From positions 18,296-82,295 of the forward strand of contig NZ_JADPFC010000007.1 in assembly GCF_015668195.1 (NCBI RefSeq): a stretch of 64,000 bases of DNA. The letters run 5' to 3'. A program made the position numbers and the translations under genes. Shown here piece by piece: positions 1 through 8,164 of the stretch. This DNA comes from Romboutsia_C sp015668195 (GTDB lineage Bacteria > Bacillota > Clostridia > Peptostreptococcales > Peptostreptococcaceae). The first letter of the stretch is position 1; each line of letters begins with the position of its first letter. Under the pieces are notes generated by a model. That model searched no databases. It was not told where the DNA came from and saw only the letters and a program-made list of their open reading frames with translations.

Positions 1-749
1 TCTGTCATACCATCACAAGCTCCAGGAACCTCTATAAATTGTGTAAAATCTATCCCTATCCTATCTAGCTCTACTAATTCACCATCATATGTACAAGCCA
101 ATGGATTTACTTCTAGCACTCCACCAACTATTACTTTATTGTCTGCTATCCTAGTTTCTTTTATCCTAGCATTTGGATTTAAACTTATTATAGATTGTAT
201 TTCTTCTGTATTAACATTTATTGTATCCCTTATTACACTTTCTGTTTTCTCTATACCTATAATATCTTGGTAACTTATCTCTTTTCTATGTTTTTGTATC
301 CCTTCAACTTGAGATACATCTTTAACTATATCTAATCTCTTTTTATCAAATAAGCTACCTCTTACATTCATAAGAGCACCAACTTTTATTTTTCTTTCAT
401 TCATAATAGTACAATCAACATGTTCAATCTCAGGATATAACATATATTCCATGTCTTGGACTATATTTTCCTTTTCTATAACTTCATTTATATCAATTCT
501 TCCATCTACACTAGAAACAGTATTTTTGTCATCTGCTATATATATTACATTATAGTTAAAACTTCCCCTACAATGTATTTTGCCATCTGCTACCTCTATT
601 TTTTTAATCGCTATGTAACCTTCTGTTTTTATAATGTCATATACATCTGCTTTTTTATCTGGTACAACTACCTCTGATTCTATAAACGTTTGAAATTTAC
701 CGAAGTCTATTCTATTATCTACTTTAATTACATCTTTAATTAATTCCAT
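1..749 (-). CDS. sipL: SPOCS (DUF3794) spore-coat morphogenetic protein, SipL-like, partial
   Basis: Open frame on the minus strand from an ATG at 749, preceded by a G-rich ribosome site, running off the left edge of the window: about 249 N-terminal residues are visible and the C-terminus is missing. The translated start (MELIKDVIKVDNRIDFGKFQ, then VVVPDKKADVYDIIKTEGYI) has the character of the DUF3794/SPOCS repeats of clostridial spore proteins. In Clostridioides the SPOCS+LysM protein SipL, which tethers SpoIVA and the coat to the forespore, lies beside veg and yabG, and the same neighbours follow here. The SipL assignment therefore rests on domain type plus synteny. The diagnostic C-terminal LysM domain lies outside the window and could not be seen. 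Expected to be made in the mother cell during sporulation. Confidence 0.75.
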   Translation of the reverse strand, partial: MELIKDVIKVDNRIDFGKFQTFIESEVVVPDKKADVYDIIKTEGYIAIKKIEVADGKIHCRGSFNYNVIYIADDKNTVSSVDGRIDINEVIEKENIVQDMEYMLYPEIEHVDCTIMNERKIKVGALMNVRGSLFDKKRLDIVKDVSQVEGIQKHRKEISYQDIIGIEKTESVIRDTINVNTEEIQSIISLNPNARIKETRIADNKVIVGGVLEVNPLACTYDGELVELDRIGIDFTQFIEVPGACDGMT

Positions 750-841
750 CTTCGTCCCCCCTGTATTAAATAAAACTATCACACTATATTTATATTTAAG
801 GAACAAAAAAAAAATTACACCTATTTTTGATAGGCATAATT

Positions 842-1108
842 TTAACTTACGCTTAATTTATCTTGATGTTTAAATACTTTCAACTTTACGTTAGATGTTA
901 ATAAATCAGAGTAACTGTAAGATACCCTTGAATAACCATTTGCTTCATCATATATTTTTACGACAAATACACTTGGATAAACATTCTCTAGTATCCCCTT
1001 CTTAGTAACAATCTGTTTTCTTCCCTTATTTGCCTTAAGTAAAATCTTTTTACCTAAGTGCCTCTCTAAGCTAGTTCTTATATTATCTAGCGTTTGAACA
1101 GTGGCCAT
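842..1108 (-). CDS. veg: Veg family protein
   Basis: An 88-residue protein with the usual length and character of Veg (N-terminal LDNIRTSLERHLGKKILLKA, then a basic GRKQIVTKKGILENVYPSVF stretch). The start at 1108 is well supported by an AAGGTGAT ribosome site a few bases upstream. Veg is a small beta-rich protein widespread in Firmicutes. In Bacillus it is linked to biofilm matrix gene expression, but its biochemical role is unsettled. It sits between yabG and the sipL-like gene, all on the minus strand, an order typical of clostridial genomes. A gap of about 90 bases with an A/T-rich tract separates it from sipL, so it may be transcribed separately as a vegetative gene. Confidence 0.9.
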   Translation of the reverse strand: MATVQTLDNIRTSLERHLGKKILLKANKGRKQIVTKKGILENVYPSVFVVKIYDEANGYSRVSYSYSDLLTSNVKLKVFKHQDKLSVS

Positions 1109-1255
1109 AATATCACCTTCTCTTAAACGATTATATGTTTACATAATATCACATTTAAGAGTTTTTGTCAAATGTTTAAACTAATTATTTTATATATTTT
1201 TGATTAAAAAGTCAATAGTATTTTTTAAAATATACAGTATAATTTGGTATTATTT

Positions 1256-2116
1256 TTAATAAATTATAGATTTAGGCATCGCCCATCTAAATTTGCCTCT
1301 TGTTTCTGATCCACCTATACCTTTCATACCTGTAACAGTTTGTTCTATTACTTCTTCTATTGGTACTATAGTATCTATTCTTGAGCAAGCTATTTTTTCT
1401 ACCACAAAAACTGGATCTAAAGCATGTATCATTATTCTCCCTGGAGAACTTGCATAATTTGCTCCTGCTTTTATTAACTGCTCATAGTTTGACTGGCACG
1501 CTCCAGCAAATATAACTAAATTATCTAGGCTAGGTTGCCACTTTCTAGCTTGTTTTACTGTTTTAATAAAATTCATAGAATTTTTATAATTACTTAAATC
1601 TGTAGTGCTACCCTTTTTAGAAGTTAAAGCATCATGACCAGTGATTACAAGTATATCTGGATTATGTTTTTCTAACAGTGCTCGTACTTCCTTATACTGA
1701 TTAGGCTCTGGTATAGCAATTCCGACTGCCGGTATTCCTAACTCTGTATAAACATCTAAGCATAGTTTTAGATATTCTTTATCTCCATCAATTTGAAGGA
1801 CCTTTCCTGGCATACCATAAACATTTGTATTCATTTGTAATTTCGGAACTGCCCTATTCATCTTTTTTTCTCTTTCCTTTGCTTTTCTCATTGATTGAGA
1901 TATTAAGGACTCTACATTTTTATCTAATAAAACATCTCTTATATTTGGTAATCTTACTGCCTCTAAATCATCTATTGGTGCATCAGCTAATATTCTAAAT
2001 GCTACCCCTTTTAATATTGCCACTTTTTCATTGTTTTCATCTATGCTAAAAGCTATTATTTTAAATACTATATCTTTCCCATATGATTTTCTTACTACTA
2101 TATCTCCTATATTCAT
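1256..2116 (-). CDS. yabG: YabG sporulation-specific protease
   Basis: A 286-residue protein matching YabG (peptidase family U57) across its length. It acts in the mother cell late in sporulation and processes spore coat proteins and, in Clostridioides, pro-germination proteins. The visible conserved segments are VITGHDAL with His161 and FAGACQSN with Cys207; these are the natural catalytic pair for this cysteine-protease-like family. The N-terminus (MNIGDIVVRKSYGKDIVFKI) forms a small SH3-like segment typical of the family. The start at 2116 has an AGGGAGG ribosome site. Neighbours veg and sipL-like lie downstream on the same strand. Family regulation is by a sporulation sigma factor; I could not confirm a promoter by eye. 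Confidence 0.93.
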   Translation of the reverse strand: MNIGDIVVRKSYGKDIVFKIIAFSIDENNEKVAILKGVAFRILADAPIDDLEAVRLPNIRDVLLDKNVESLISQSMRKAKEREKKMNRAVPKLQMNTNVYGMPGKVLQIDGDKEYLKLCLDVYTELGIPAVGIAIPEPNQYKEVRALLEKHNPDILVITGHDALTSKKGSTTDLSNYKNSMNFIKTVKQARKWQPSLDNLVIFAGACQSNYEQLIKAGANYASSPGRIMIHALDPVFVVEKIACSRIDTIVPIEEVIEQTVTGMKGIGGSETRGKFRWAMPKSIIY

Positions 2117-2284
2117 AGTCGTCCTCCCTAATAACTGTTATCTTAATCTATATTATGTTCGATACTTTTTTTTGTTCCTTAAGAATAAAAACATTTTATT
2201 GTTGAAAAATTGAAAAGATAATGTTAATATAATATTAAACAAATGCTTATCGATATAAGCAAATATTTATTTCAGGAGATAAAT

Positions 2285-3379
2285 ATGACTGATAGAGAAA
2301 AAGAAATTTTAGATATTTTGAAAGAAAATCCTATGATTTCTCAACAAGAACTAGCGGATAGATTATCTATAACTCGTTCTTCCACTGCAGTACATATAAC
2401 TAACCTAATGAAAAAAGGTTATATCAGGGGAAAAGGTTATATATTAAATAAAAGTAATTATGTAACTGTAATCGGCGGTTCTAATATGGATATTCAAGGG
2501 TCTACTAACTCACCTCTTGTTATGTTTGACTCTAATCCAGGTAAGGTTGATATATCTTTAGGTGGTGTTGGGAGAAATATAGCTGAAAATATGTGTAGAT
2601 TAGGGGTAGATACTAAGCTTATTTCTGCCATTGGAAATGATTTATATGGAAATAAGATACTATCAGAATGTAAAGGACTTGGAATAGATGTTGAAGATTG
2701 CTTTGTTTCCAATGAAATGCCGACTTCAATATATGTTTCAATATTAAATGATTCTAATGATATGCAAGTAGCTATATCTCATATGGACATTTTAGAAAAA
2801 ATAGATACTTCATATATAAACTCAAAACATCAATTTATTAATGACTCATTAGCAATTGTAATAGATACAAATTTATCTAAAGAGGCTATAGAATATATAA
2901 CCTCTAAGTATTCTCATATTCCTATATTTGTTGATACTGTTTCAACAGCAAAGTGTATGAAGATAAAAGATATAATAGGACGATTCCACACTCTAAAGCT
3001 AAATAAATTTGAAGCTGAAGCTTTATCTGGAATAGAAATAAATAATTTAAAAGACTTAGAACTTTGTTCTAAAATCCTATTAGACCAGGGAGTAAATAGA
3101 GTATTTATTACACTTGGAAAAGATGGTGTATTTTCTTCAACTAAAGAAGATTCCATTAAATTAGATGGAGTAAAGGTTGATATAGTTAATGCAACAGGGG
3201 CAGGAGATGCATTTACAGCAAGTTTAGTGTATTGTCATATGAATGATTTTGACCTAGAGTATACAACTAAATTCTCTGTAGCATCATCAATAATAGCGCT
3301 ATCACATAAAAATACAATAAATCCAAATATGTCTGTAGACAATGTTGAAAAAATACTTAAGGAGATGATTTTATGTTAG
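2285..3379 (+). CDS. psuK: PfkB-family kinase with N-terminal winged helix (pseudouridine kinase)
   Basis: A 364-residue fusion. Residues 1-55 are a winged helix-turn-helix (REKEILDILKENPMISQQEL and RSSTAVHITNLMKKGYIRGK). Residues about 58-360 are a ribokinase/PfkB fold with the anion-hole motif ATGAGDAF near the C-terminus. I prefer the ATG at 2285, which has AGGAG just upstream, over an upstream in-frame ATG at 2243 with no ribosome site. The stop overlaps psuG by 7 bases, so translation is coupled. PsuK phosphorylates pseudouridine to pseudouridine 5'-phosphate, which PsuG then splits. The wHTH suggests that the kinase may also sense substrate and regulate the operon; this is inference. 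Substrate assignment rests on psuG linkage. Confidence 0.85.
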   Translation: MTDREKEILDILKENPMISQQELADRLSITRSSTAVHITNLMKKGYIRGKGYILNKSNYVTVIGGSNMDIQGSTNSPLVMFDSNPGKVDISLGGVGRNIAENMCRLGVDTKLISAIGNDLYGNKILSECKGLGIDVEDCFVSNEMPTSIYVSILNDSNDMQVAISHMDILEKIDTSYINSKHQFINDSLAIVIDTNLSKEAIEYITSKYSHIPIFVDTVSTAKCMKIKDIIGRFHTLKLNKFEAEALSGIEINNLKDLELCSKILLDQGVNRVFITLGKDGVFSSTKEDSIKLDGVKVDIVNATGAGDAFTASLVYCHMNDFDLEYTTKFSVASSIIALSHKNTINPNMSVDNVEKILKEMILC

Positions 3380-4293
3380 AAAAATATTTACAAGTACATC
3401 CAGAAGTTAAAAAAGCTATAGAAGCAGGGGAACCAGTAGTTGCATTAGAGTCTACTATAATTTCTCATGGTATGCCATATCCTAAAAATGTAGAAATGGC
3501 AAAAAACGTAAGTAAAATAATAAGAGAAAATGGAGCAGTTCCAGCTACAATTGCTATCATAGATGGTGTGTTAAAAGTTGGCCTTACTGAAGAAGAAATA
3601 GAATTCTTAGGAACAAGCAAAGATGTTGTTAAAGCTAGTAGAAGAGATTTACCTTTTATTATATCTAAAAAATTAACTGGTGCTACTACAGTAGCTACTA
3701 CTATGATATTAGCTGATTTGGCAGGAGTTAGAGTATTTGCCACTGGTGGAATTGGTGGAGTTCATAGAGGAGCAGAAAAAACTTTCGATATATCTGCTGA
3801 TTTACAAGAATTATCTAATACAAATGTTGCTGTTATATGTGCAGGAGCTAAATCTATATTAGATATAGGTTTAACATTAGAATACTTAGAAACTAACGGT
3901 GTACCTGTAGTAGGATTTGGTACAGATGAATTCCCTGCTTTCTACACAAGAAGAAGTGGGTTTGGTGTTGACTATAGAGTAGATTCTCCTATGGAAGTTG
4001 CTACCGCTTTAAAAGCTAAATGGGACTTAAATTTAAAAGGTGGTATGGTTATAGGCAATCCAATACCTACAGAACACGAAATGGAGTATGACACTATAAC
4101 AAATGCTATAGAATCTGCTTTAAAAGAAGCTGAAGAAAAAAATATAGCAGGTAAAAAAGTTACTCCTTTCTTATTAGATAAGGTTAAAACAATAACTGCT
4201 GGTAAGAGTTTAGAATCTAACATAGAATTAGTTTATAACAACGCTAGAGTTGCAGCTAATATCGCCAAGGATTTAGCAGATATAAATAAGTAA
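3373..4293 (+). CDS. psuG: Pseudouridine-5'-phosphate glycosidase
   Basis: A 306-residue protein, the standard PsuG length. Family motifs are obvious: ALESTIISHGMPYPKN near the N-terminus, TGGIGGVHRGAEKTFDIS in the middle and VVGFGTDEFPAFY after it. PsuG is a Mn-dependent C-C glycosidase that cleaves pseudouridine 5'-phosphate to uracil and ribose 5-phosphate, allowing reuse of RNA-derived pseudouridine. The start ATG at 3373 lies inside the end of the kinase gene and has AAGGAG upstream. A short hairpin around 4371..4400 follows the gene. Confidence 0.95.
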   Translation: MLEKYLQVHPEVKKAIEAGEPVVALESTIISHGMPYPKNVEMAKNVSKIIRENGAVPATIAIIDGVLKVGLTEEEIEFLGTSKDVVKASRRDLPFIISKKLTGATTVATTMILADLAGVRVFATGGIGGVHRGAEKTFDISADLQELSNTNVAVICAGAKSILDIGLTLEYLETNGVPVVGFGTDEFPAFYTRRSGFGVDYRVDSPMEVATALKAKWDLNLKGGMVIGNPIPTEHEMEYDTITNAIESALKEAEEKNIAGKKVTPFLLDKVKTITAGKSLESNIELVYNNARVAANIAKDLADINK

Positions 4294-4370
4294 TATATTA
4301 CTCCTAATTTATTATCTGTTTAAAAATTAGAACTCTAAATTATATAATTTAATAGTTTACTATAACCCAA

Positions 4371-4400
4371 AAAGGCACATCATTTATTAATGTGCCTTTA
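4371..4400. terminator. Hairpin downstream of psuG
   Basis: Inverted repeat of about 9-10 bp (AAAGGCACAT and ATGTGCCTTT) with a short loop. The T tract is modest on both strands. It probably ends psuKG transcription. Confidence 0.5.
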
Positions 4401-4450
4401 ATCATGTTCTAAAGTATATGTATATAGATAAGTATTCAAATACTAACTAT

Positions 4451-4492
4451 AAAAAAGGTTACTCCAACAATTTAAATTCATTAGAGTAACCT
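4451..4492 (-). terminator. Intrinsic terminator of the SEC-C / small-protein unit
   Basis: AAGGTTACTC pairs with GAGTAACCTT. Read on the minus strand the stem is followed by a run of six T. It lies just after the 53-residue ORF at 4498..4659. Confidence 0.7.
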
Positions 4493-4497
4493 TCATA

Positions 4498-4659
4498 TTA
4501 GTCTTCTTTTAAGTTAGGTATTACTTTTTTTATTTCTTCTATTTGATGCCATGTTCTTTCTAGACTGTTTTCAGATATATAGCTTTTTACTTCACTTAAG
4601 TTTGTAAATTCCTTTACTGATAAATCATCATCTTCGTTCATGTATCTTAGAATAAACAT
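4498..4659 (-). CDS. Small hypothetical protein (53 aa)
   Basis: A short frame starting at ATG 4659, only 9 bases after the stop of the SEC-C protein gene, and ending at TAA 4498..4500 directly before a strong terminator. An AAGG ribosome-site core lies 7-8 bases before the ATG. The product (MFILRYMNEDDDLSVKEFTN at the N-terminus, then IEEIKKVIPNLKED at the end) is acidic, soluble and without recognisable motifs. Position inside a transcription unit, a ribosome site and a terminator argue that it is real. I do not recognise the family. It could assist the adjacent SEC-C protein. Confidence 0.6.
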   Translation of the reverse strand: MFILRYMNEDDDLSVKEFTNLSEVKSYISENSLERTWHQIEEIKKVIPNLKED

Positions 4660-4668
4660 AAATTTACC

Positions 4669-5166
4669 TTACTTTCCACAACACTTCTTATATTTCTTTC
4701 CACTTCCACATGGACAAGCGTCATTTCTTCCAACCTTTTCTTCTTTAACAACTGTCTTAGATGTCTTGTAAGCTTTTTGTAATTCTTTTCTCTTAGCTTC
4801 TGGTAATATTTCATTCCAGCCTGGTAAGTTATATAACCAATGAGCTTCTACAGCTACCATATTGTAGTATAACTTTTCCCAATCTATATCTAATTTTATA
4901 GTGCTATCTGCTTCTATAGTTTCTAATGTTATATCTTCTTTTAAACTCTCACTTATTCCATCTATGAATCCCATGAAGTATTCAACTGATGTATTGTACT
5001 TAGCAGCTAATTCGCTAACTACACCTTCTACAACTTCTTGCTTGTTGTTTAATAACTCGTTGTATATTGAAGCTTCTACTTTTAAATAATCTTCCCAGAA
5101 CTTTACTTCTGCTTCTTGACTTTCATGGTTATCACTTAAGTTTCTCCATTCAGTATATAAACTCAT
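4669..5166 (-). CDS. SEC-C metal-binding motif protein
   Basis: A 165-residue protein. The last ~22 residues are a textbook SEC-C zinc motif (GRNDACPCGSGKKYKKCCGK), as found at the C-terminus of SecA and in many small accessory proteins. The N-terminal ~140 residues are helical and of unassigned function (YLKVEASIYNELLNNKQEVV; IDWEKLYYNMVAVEAHWLYN). The SEC-C motif binds zinc through its Cys cluster and in SecA contacts SecB or ribosomes. What this stand-alone protein binds is unknown. It is followed at 9 bases by a 53-residue gene and a terminator. Confidence 0.85.
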   Translation of the reverse strand: MSLYTEWRNLSDNHESQEAEVKFWEDYLKVEASIYNELLNNKQEVVEGVVSELAAKYNTSVEYFMGFIDGISESLKEDITLETIEADSTIKLDIDWEKLYYNMVAVEAHWLYNLPGWNEILPEAKRKELQKAYKTSKTVVKEEKVGRNDACPCGSGKKYKKCCGK

Positions 5167-5202
5167 ACGTTTTTCCTCCTAAAACCTTCTATAATATAAT
5201 TA

Positions 5203-5919
5203 TTAGATTAACTCTTCTATTATATCACAATTAAATAATTCTTTTAATACTTTTATAGCATACTCTTGTTCTATAAAGAAAGGGCTACTTGCTATAGTTA
5301 TAACTTTAGCACTTTTTATTAATTCCTTTATTTTAGATACTCTCTTTTCATAAGAAATATACTCCATATCTTTAGAAAATATGTCTAGATCTATATCTAG
5401 CACATACTCTCCTTCTATATTCATTTCAAATCCATAGGAACTATCAATTATTATCACTTCTGAAAAAATATTGTGTTTTAATGCAGGCTGTATAAAGTTT
5501 CCTACATTAAGTACTTCATTTGTATATCTAAATACGTCATTAAGGCTATTCATATCTACATCGTAATTTTCAGGTTCCCTCATATCCTTATGTTGGTCTA
5601 TATGCACTAATTTACAACCTTTTTTAAACTTATTTGATTTTAAGCTATTTATCCAAAAATAAAGAGCATGGTTGTGATTATCGAAAATATAAATATCCTT
5701 ATCTTCTTTTTTATAAAAAACCATATTTTTAAGGCCCTTAGCCTTTATCTCTTTATCTTCATCAATCTCATTAAACACTATTTCTTCACCAACAGCAACA
5801 TCTTCTAAGGTACCTTCTATTAATGATGGTACAAATATACTTTTATTACTTCTTTCCTCATAAGAAAATATATTATTTCCTATTGGTCTATCTATATAAA
5901 ATCCTTTGTATCTATCCAT
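5203..5919 (-). CDS. UPF0489 family protein (arginase-like fold)
   Basis: A 238-residue protein. The metal-site-like segments are KLVHIDQHKDMREPENYD and EYVLDIDLDIFSKDMEYI, an arrangement seen in the UPF0489 family, whose fold and metal ligands resemble arginase/deacetylase enzymes. Asp/His residues in HIDQHKD and DIDLDIF are plausible dinuclear metal ligands. Some family members act as peptide arginases that make ornithine in ribosomal peptides, but no precursor peptide or RiPP gene is recognisable next to it, so I do not assign that role. It is separated from the SEC-C gene by about 36 bases on the same strand and may be cotranscribed. Confidence 0.65.
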   Translation of the reverse strand: MDRYKGFYIDRPIGNNIFSYEERSNKSIFVPSLIEGTLEDVAVGEEIVFNEIDEDKEIKAKGLKNMVFYKKEDKDIYIFDNHNHALYFWINSLKSNKFKKGCKLVHIDQHKDMREPENYDVDMNSLNDVFRYTNEVLNVGNFIQPALKHNIFSEVIIIDSSYGFEMNIEGEYVLDIDLDIFSKDMEYISYEKRVSKIKELIKSAKVITIASSPFFIEQEYAIKVLKELFNCDIIEELI

Positions 5920-6157
5920 AATATCTCCTTTTATTTTAATTTATTATCTAAATTATTATACTATATAGTTTAAGATTTTTTTATTTTCTAATTACCTATC
6001 TTTTATCTTACACTAATGTAATCAATCTGTTATCTATACGTAAGGCTTTTTTTGTATATTTATCTTATAATATGTATATAGAAAGAACAACTTATTTAAA
6101 TTTTAAAATATCAATTACTTAACATAGACTATTAAATATTTTAGGAGGAATTATAAA

Positions 6158-6334
6158 ATGATAACATTAATATTAACAACAATATTTTCAATACCTTTAG
6201 CTTTAACATTTTTAGCTTATGCAACAACTGACGGTTTTTGTGTTAATACTATGCAATATAATATTGAAGAAGATTCTATAGACTTAATAAATCTAAATAG
6301 TGCTTTAGCACTAAGTTTCGATAATAACTTATAA
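6158..6334 (+). CDS. Small single-pass membrane protein (58 aa)
   Basis: A short frame beginning at ATG 6158 with an excellent TTAGGAGG ribosome site and ending just before a strong terminator. The product starts with a hydrophobic segment (MITLILTTIFSIPLALTFLA), then a short acidic tail rich in Asp/Asn/Leu. It is a monocistronic unit with its own terminator, which supports a real small protein, perhaps a membrane-anchored regulator or a peptide partner. I do not recognise the family. Confidence 0.65.
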   Translation: MITLILTTIFSIPLALTFLAYATTDGFCVNTMQYNIEEDSIDLINLNSALALSFDNNL

Positions 6335-6337
6335 ATT

Positions 6338-6391
6338 AAAAAGTGAAGTACTTCAAGATTATTAAATAATTTTGAAGTACTTCACTTTTTT
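6338..6391. terminator. Strong bidirectional terminator
   Basis: A 17-bp inverted repeat (AAAGTGAAGTACTTCAA and its complement) with a 16-base A/T loop, followed by six T on the plus strand. It ends the small-protein transcript and, in reverse, the rluA-like/methyltransferase operon. Confidence 0.85.
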
Positions 6392-6436
6392 AGCTTATAT
6401 AAAAATATTTCATATAATTTATCAAATACAATATTT

Positions 6437-7108
6437 TTATTTAACGAATAAGTTCCAAGGATGTTCTTGTGGTGGTTCACAAACAAACTCCATTCTTTCC
6501 TTTGTTGTAGGATGGTCTATTTCTATTTTATGAGACCATAGAGCTATTTGTTGTCCAACTTTATTTACATCTTGTCCATATCTTTGGTCCCCAAACAGAG
6601 GATGTTTTCTACTTGAAAATTGTACCCTTATTTGGTGTGGTCTTCCTGTTTTTAAATCTATTTCAACTAAACTAAATTTCCCCTTAGTACTTAAAGTTTT
6701 ATAGCTTAATTCAGCATTCTTTGCTTCTTTATGGTCTTTTCTTACTACACTAACCATATTAGTTTTCTTATTCTTATAAAGATAATCTTTTAAAGTATCA
6801 CTTTCTTTATTCATTGTTCCATGTATAACTGCCCTATATGTTTTTTTAAAAGTTTTAGTTCTTACTTGATCTGATAGCCTAGAGGCAGCTTTTGATGTTT
6901 TAGCAAACACCATAACTCCACCAACTGGTCTATCTAATCTATGTACTAATCCTATATAAACATTCCCTGGCTTGTTATACTTTTCTTTTACATATTGCTT
7001 TAAAAGATTTACCATATCTTTATCATTTGTATCATCACCTTGAGATAGTATATTTACAGGTTTTTCTACAACTAGTAAATGGTTGTCTTCGTATATGACT
7101 TTAATCAT
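6437..7108 (-). CDS. RluA-family RNA pseudouridine synthase
   Basis: A 223-residue protein with the RluA catalytic motif VHRLDRPVGGVMVFAKT. Asp59 in HRLD is the nucleophile that attacks the target uridine. KTGRPHQIRVQF near residue 160 is the second family signature. There is no N-terminal S4 domain, so it is a short stand-alone RluA-type enzyme. It acts on rRNA or tRNA; the exact site cannot be told from sequence. Its ATG overlaps the stop of the upstream methyltransferase by one base (TAATG), giving translational coupling of two RNA-modification enzymes. Confidence 0.9.
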   Translation of the reverse strand: MIKVIYEDNHLLVVEKPVNILSQGDDTNDKDMVNLLKQYVKEKYNKPGNVYIGLVHRLDRPVGGVMVFAKTSKAASRLSDQVRTKTFKKTYRAVIHGTMNKESDTLKDYLYKNKKTNMVSVVRKDHKEAKNAELSYKTLSTKGKFSLVEIDLKTGRPHQIRVQFSSRKHPLFGDQRYGQDVNKVGQQIALWSHKIEIDHPTTKERMEFVCEPPQEHPWNLFVK

Positions 7109-7980
7109 TACTTAGACTCCCATCTTCCAAATATACCACATGGTAATACCTTACCATCTTTAGATGCAGGTATACCTATTTCTCCACCATATATTTTTCC
7201 ACCTTTAGCTTTCTTAGCTACTGTAGCATCTAATATATGTTCAAGTATTATTGGTGATAATCCTGTTGTATATGAGTTTATTAAGAAGAATAATGGTTTG
7301 TCTGATAATACTTTTGTACATAACTCAACTAAACCATATAACTTATCTTCTATTTGCCACACTTCTCCCTTTGGTCCTCTTCCGTATGAAGGTGGGTCCA
7401 TTATTATAGCATCATATTTATTTCCTCTTCTTATTTCTCTTTCTACGAATTTAACAACATCATCAACTATAAATCTTACTTTTCTATCCCCTAAGCCTGA
7501 TGTATGTAAGTTTTCCTTAGCCCAAGTTACCATACCTTTAGATGCATCTACATGACATACTTCTGCCCCTGCTGCTGCACAAGCTACTGTTGCTCCACCA
7601 GTATATGCAAATAAGTTAAGTACTTTTATTGGTCTACCTGCATTTCTTATTTTATCCATTGACCAATCCCAGTTAGCTGCTTGTTCTGGGAATAATCCTG
7701 TATGCTTAAATCCTGTTGGACTTATATTAAACTTTAATTCTTTGTAGCTAACAGTCCATTTTTCTGGATACTTTTTTTTATGCTCCCATTGTCCTCCACC
7801 TCTACTACTTCTGTGGTAGTGTCCATGAGGGTTTTTCCATAATCCACTTTCATGTGGTATTGGCCACATAACTTGAGGGTCTGGTCTTCTTAAAACTATA
7901 TCTCCCCAACGTTCTAATTTTTCTCCGTTACCCATATCTATAAGTTCATAGTCTTTCCATTTATCTGCTAATAATAACAT
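7108..7980 (-). CDS. Class I SAM-dependent methyltransferase (rRNA methyltransferase type)
   Basis: A 290-residue Rossmann-fold methyltransferase. The SAM-binding motif I is LNLFAYTGGATVAC (about 121-134). The catalytic loop is MDPPSYGRG (about 194-202), the DPPSY form typical of COG1092-like RNA m5C/m2G methyltransferases such as RlmI/RlmK. No N-terminal PUA domain is present; the first 80 residues are rich in Trp and Gly. The start at 7980 follows an AGGAGG site. It is coupled (TAATG) to the RluA-type gene, so both likely modify ribosomal RNA. The target base is unknown. Confidence 0.85.
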   Translation of the reverse strand: MLLLADKWKDYELIDMGNGEKLERWGDIVLRRPDPQVMWPIPHESGLWKNPHGHYHRSSRGGGQWEHKKKYPEKWTVSYKELKFNISPTGFKHTGLFPEQAANWDWSMDKIRNAGRPIKVLNLFAYTGGATVACAAAGAEVCHVDASKGMVTWAKENLHTSGLGDRKVRFIVDDVVKFVEREIRRGNKYDAIIMDPPSYGRGPKGEVWQIEDKLYGLVELCTKVLSDKPLFFLINSYTTGLSPIILEHILDATVAKKAKGGKIYGGEIGIPASKDGKVLPCGIFGRWESK

Positions 7981-8164
7981 TTATGTCCTCCTAAAATTTT
8001 TAATCTTAATCTATGTATTATATCATATATTTACCTAATATTTTCGGTATTTTCAATACTTTATATACTTATTCTTATGTATATATAATTTTATTTTTTA
8101 TTAATTATATTTAGTTTCCTAGCATATCATATATAATAATTGATTTTTAATAGGGGGCGATTTT

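Noticed and set aside
2031..2213. A plus-strand open frame overlapping the start of yabG
   Set aside because: It is antisense to the yabG N-terminus and has no ribosome site.
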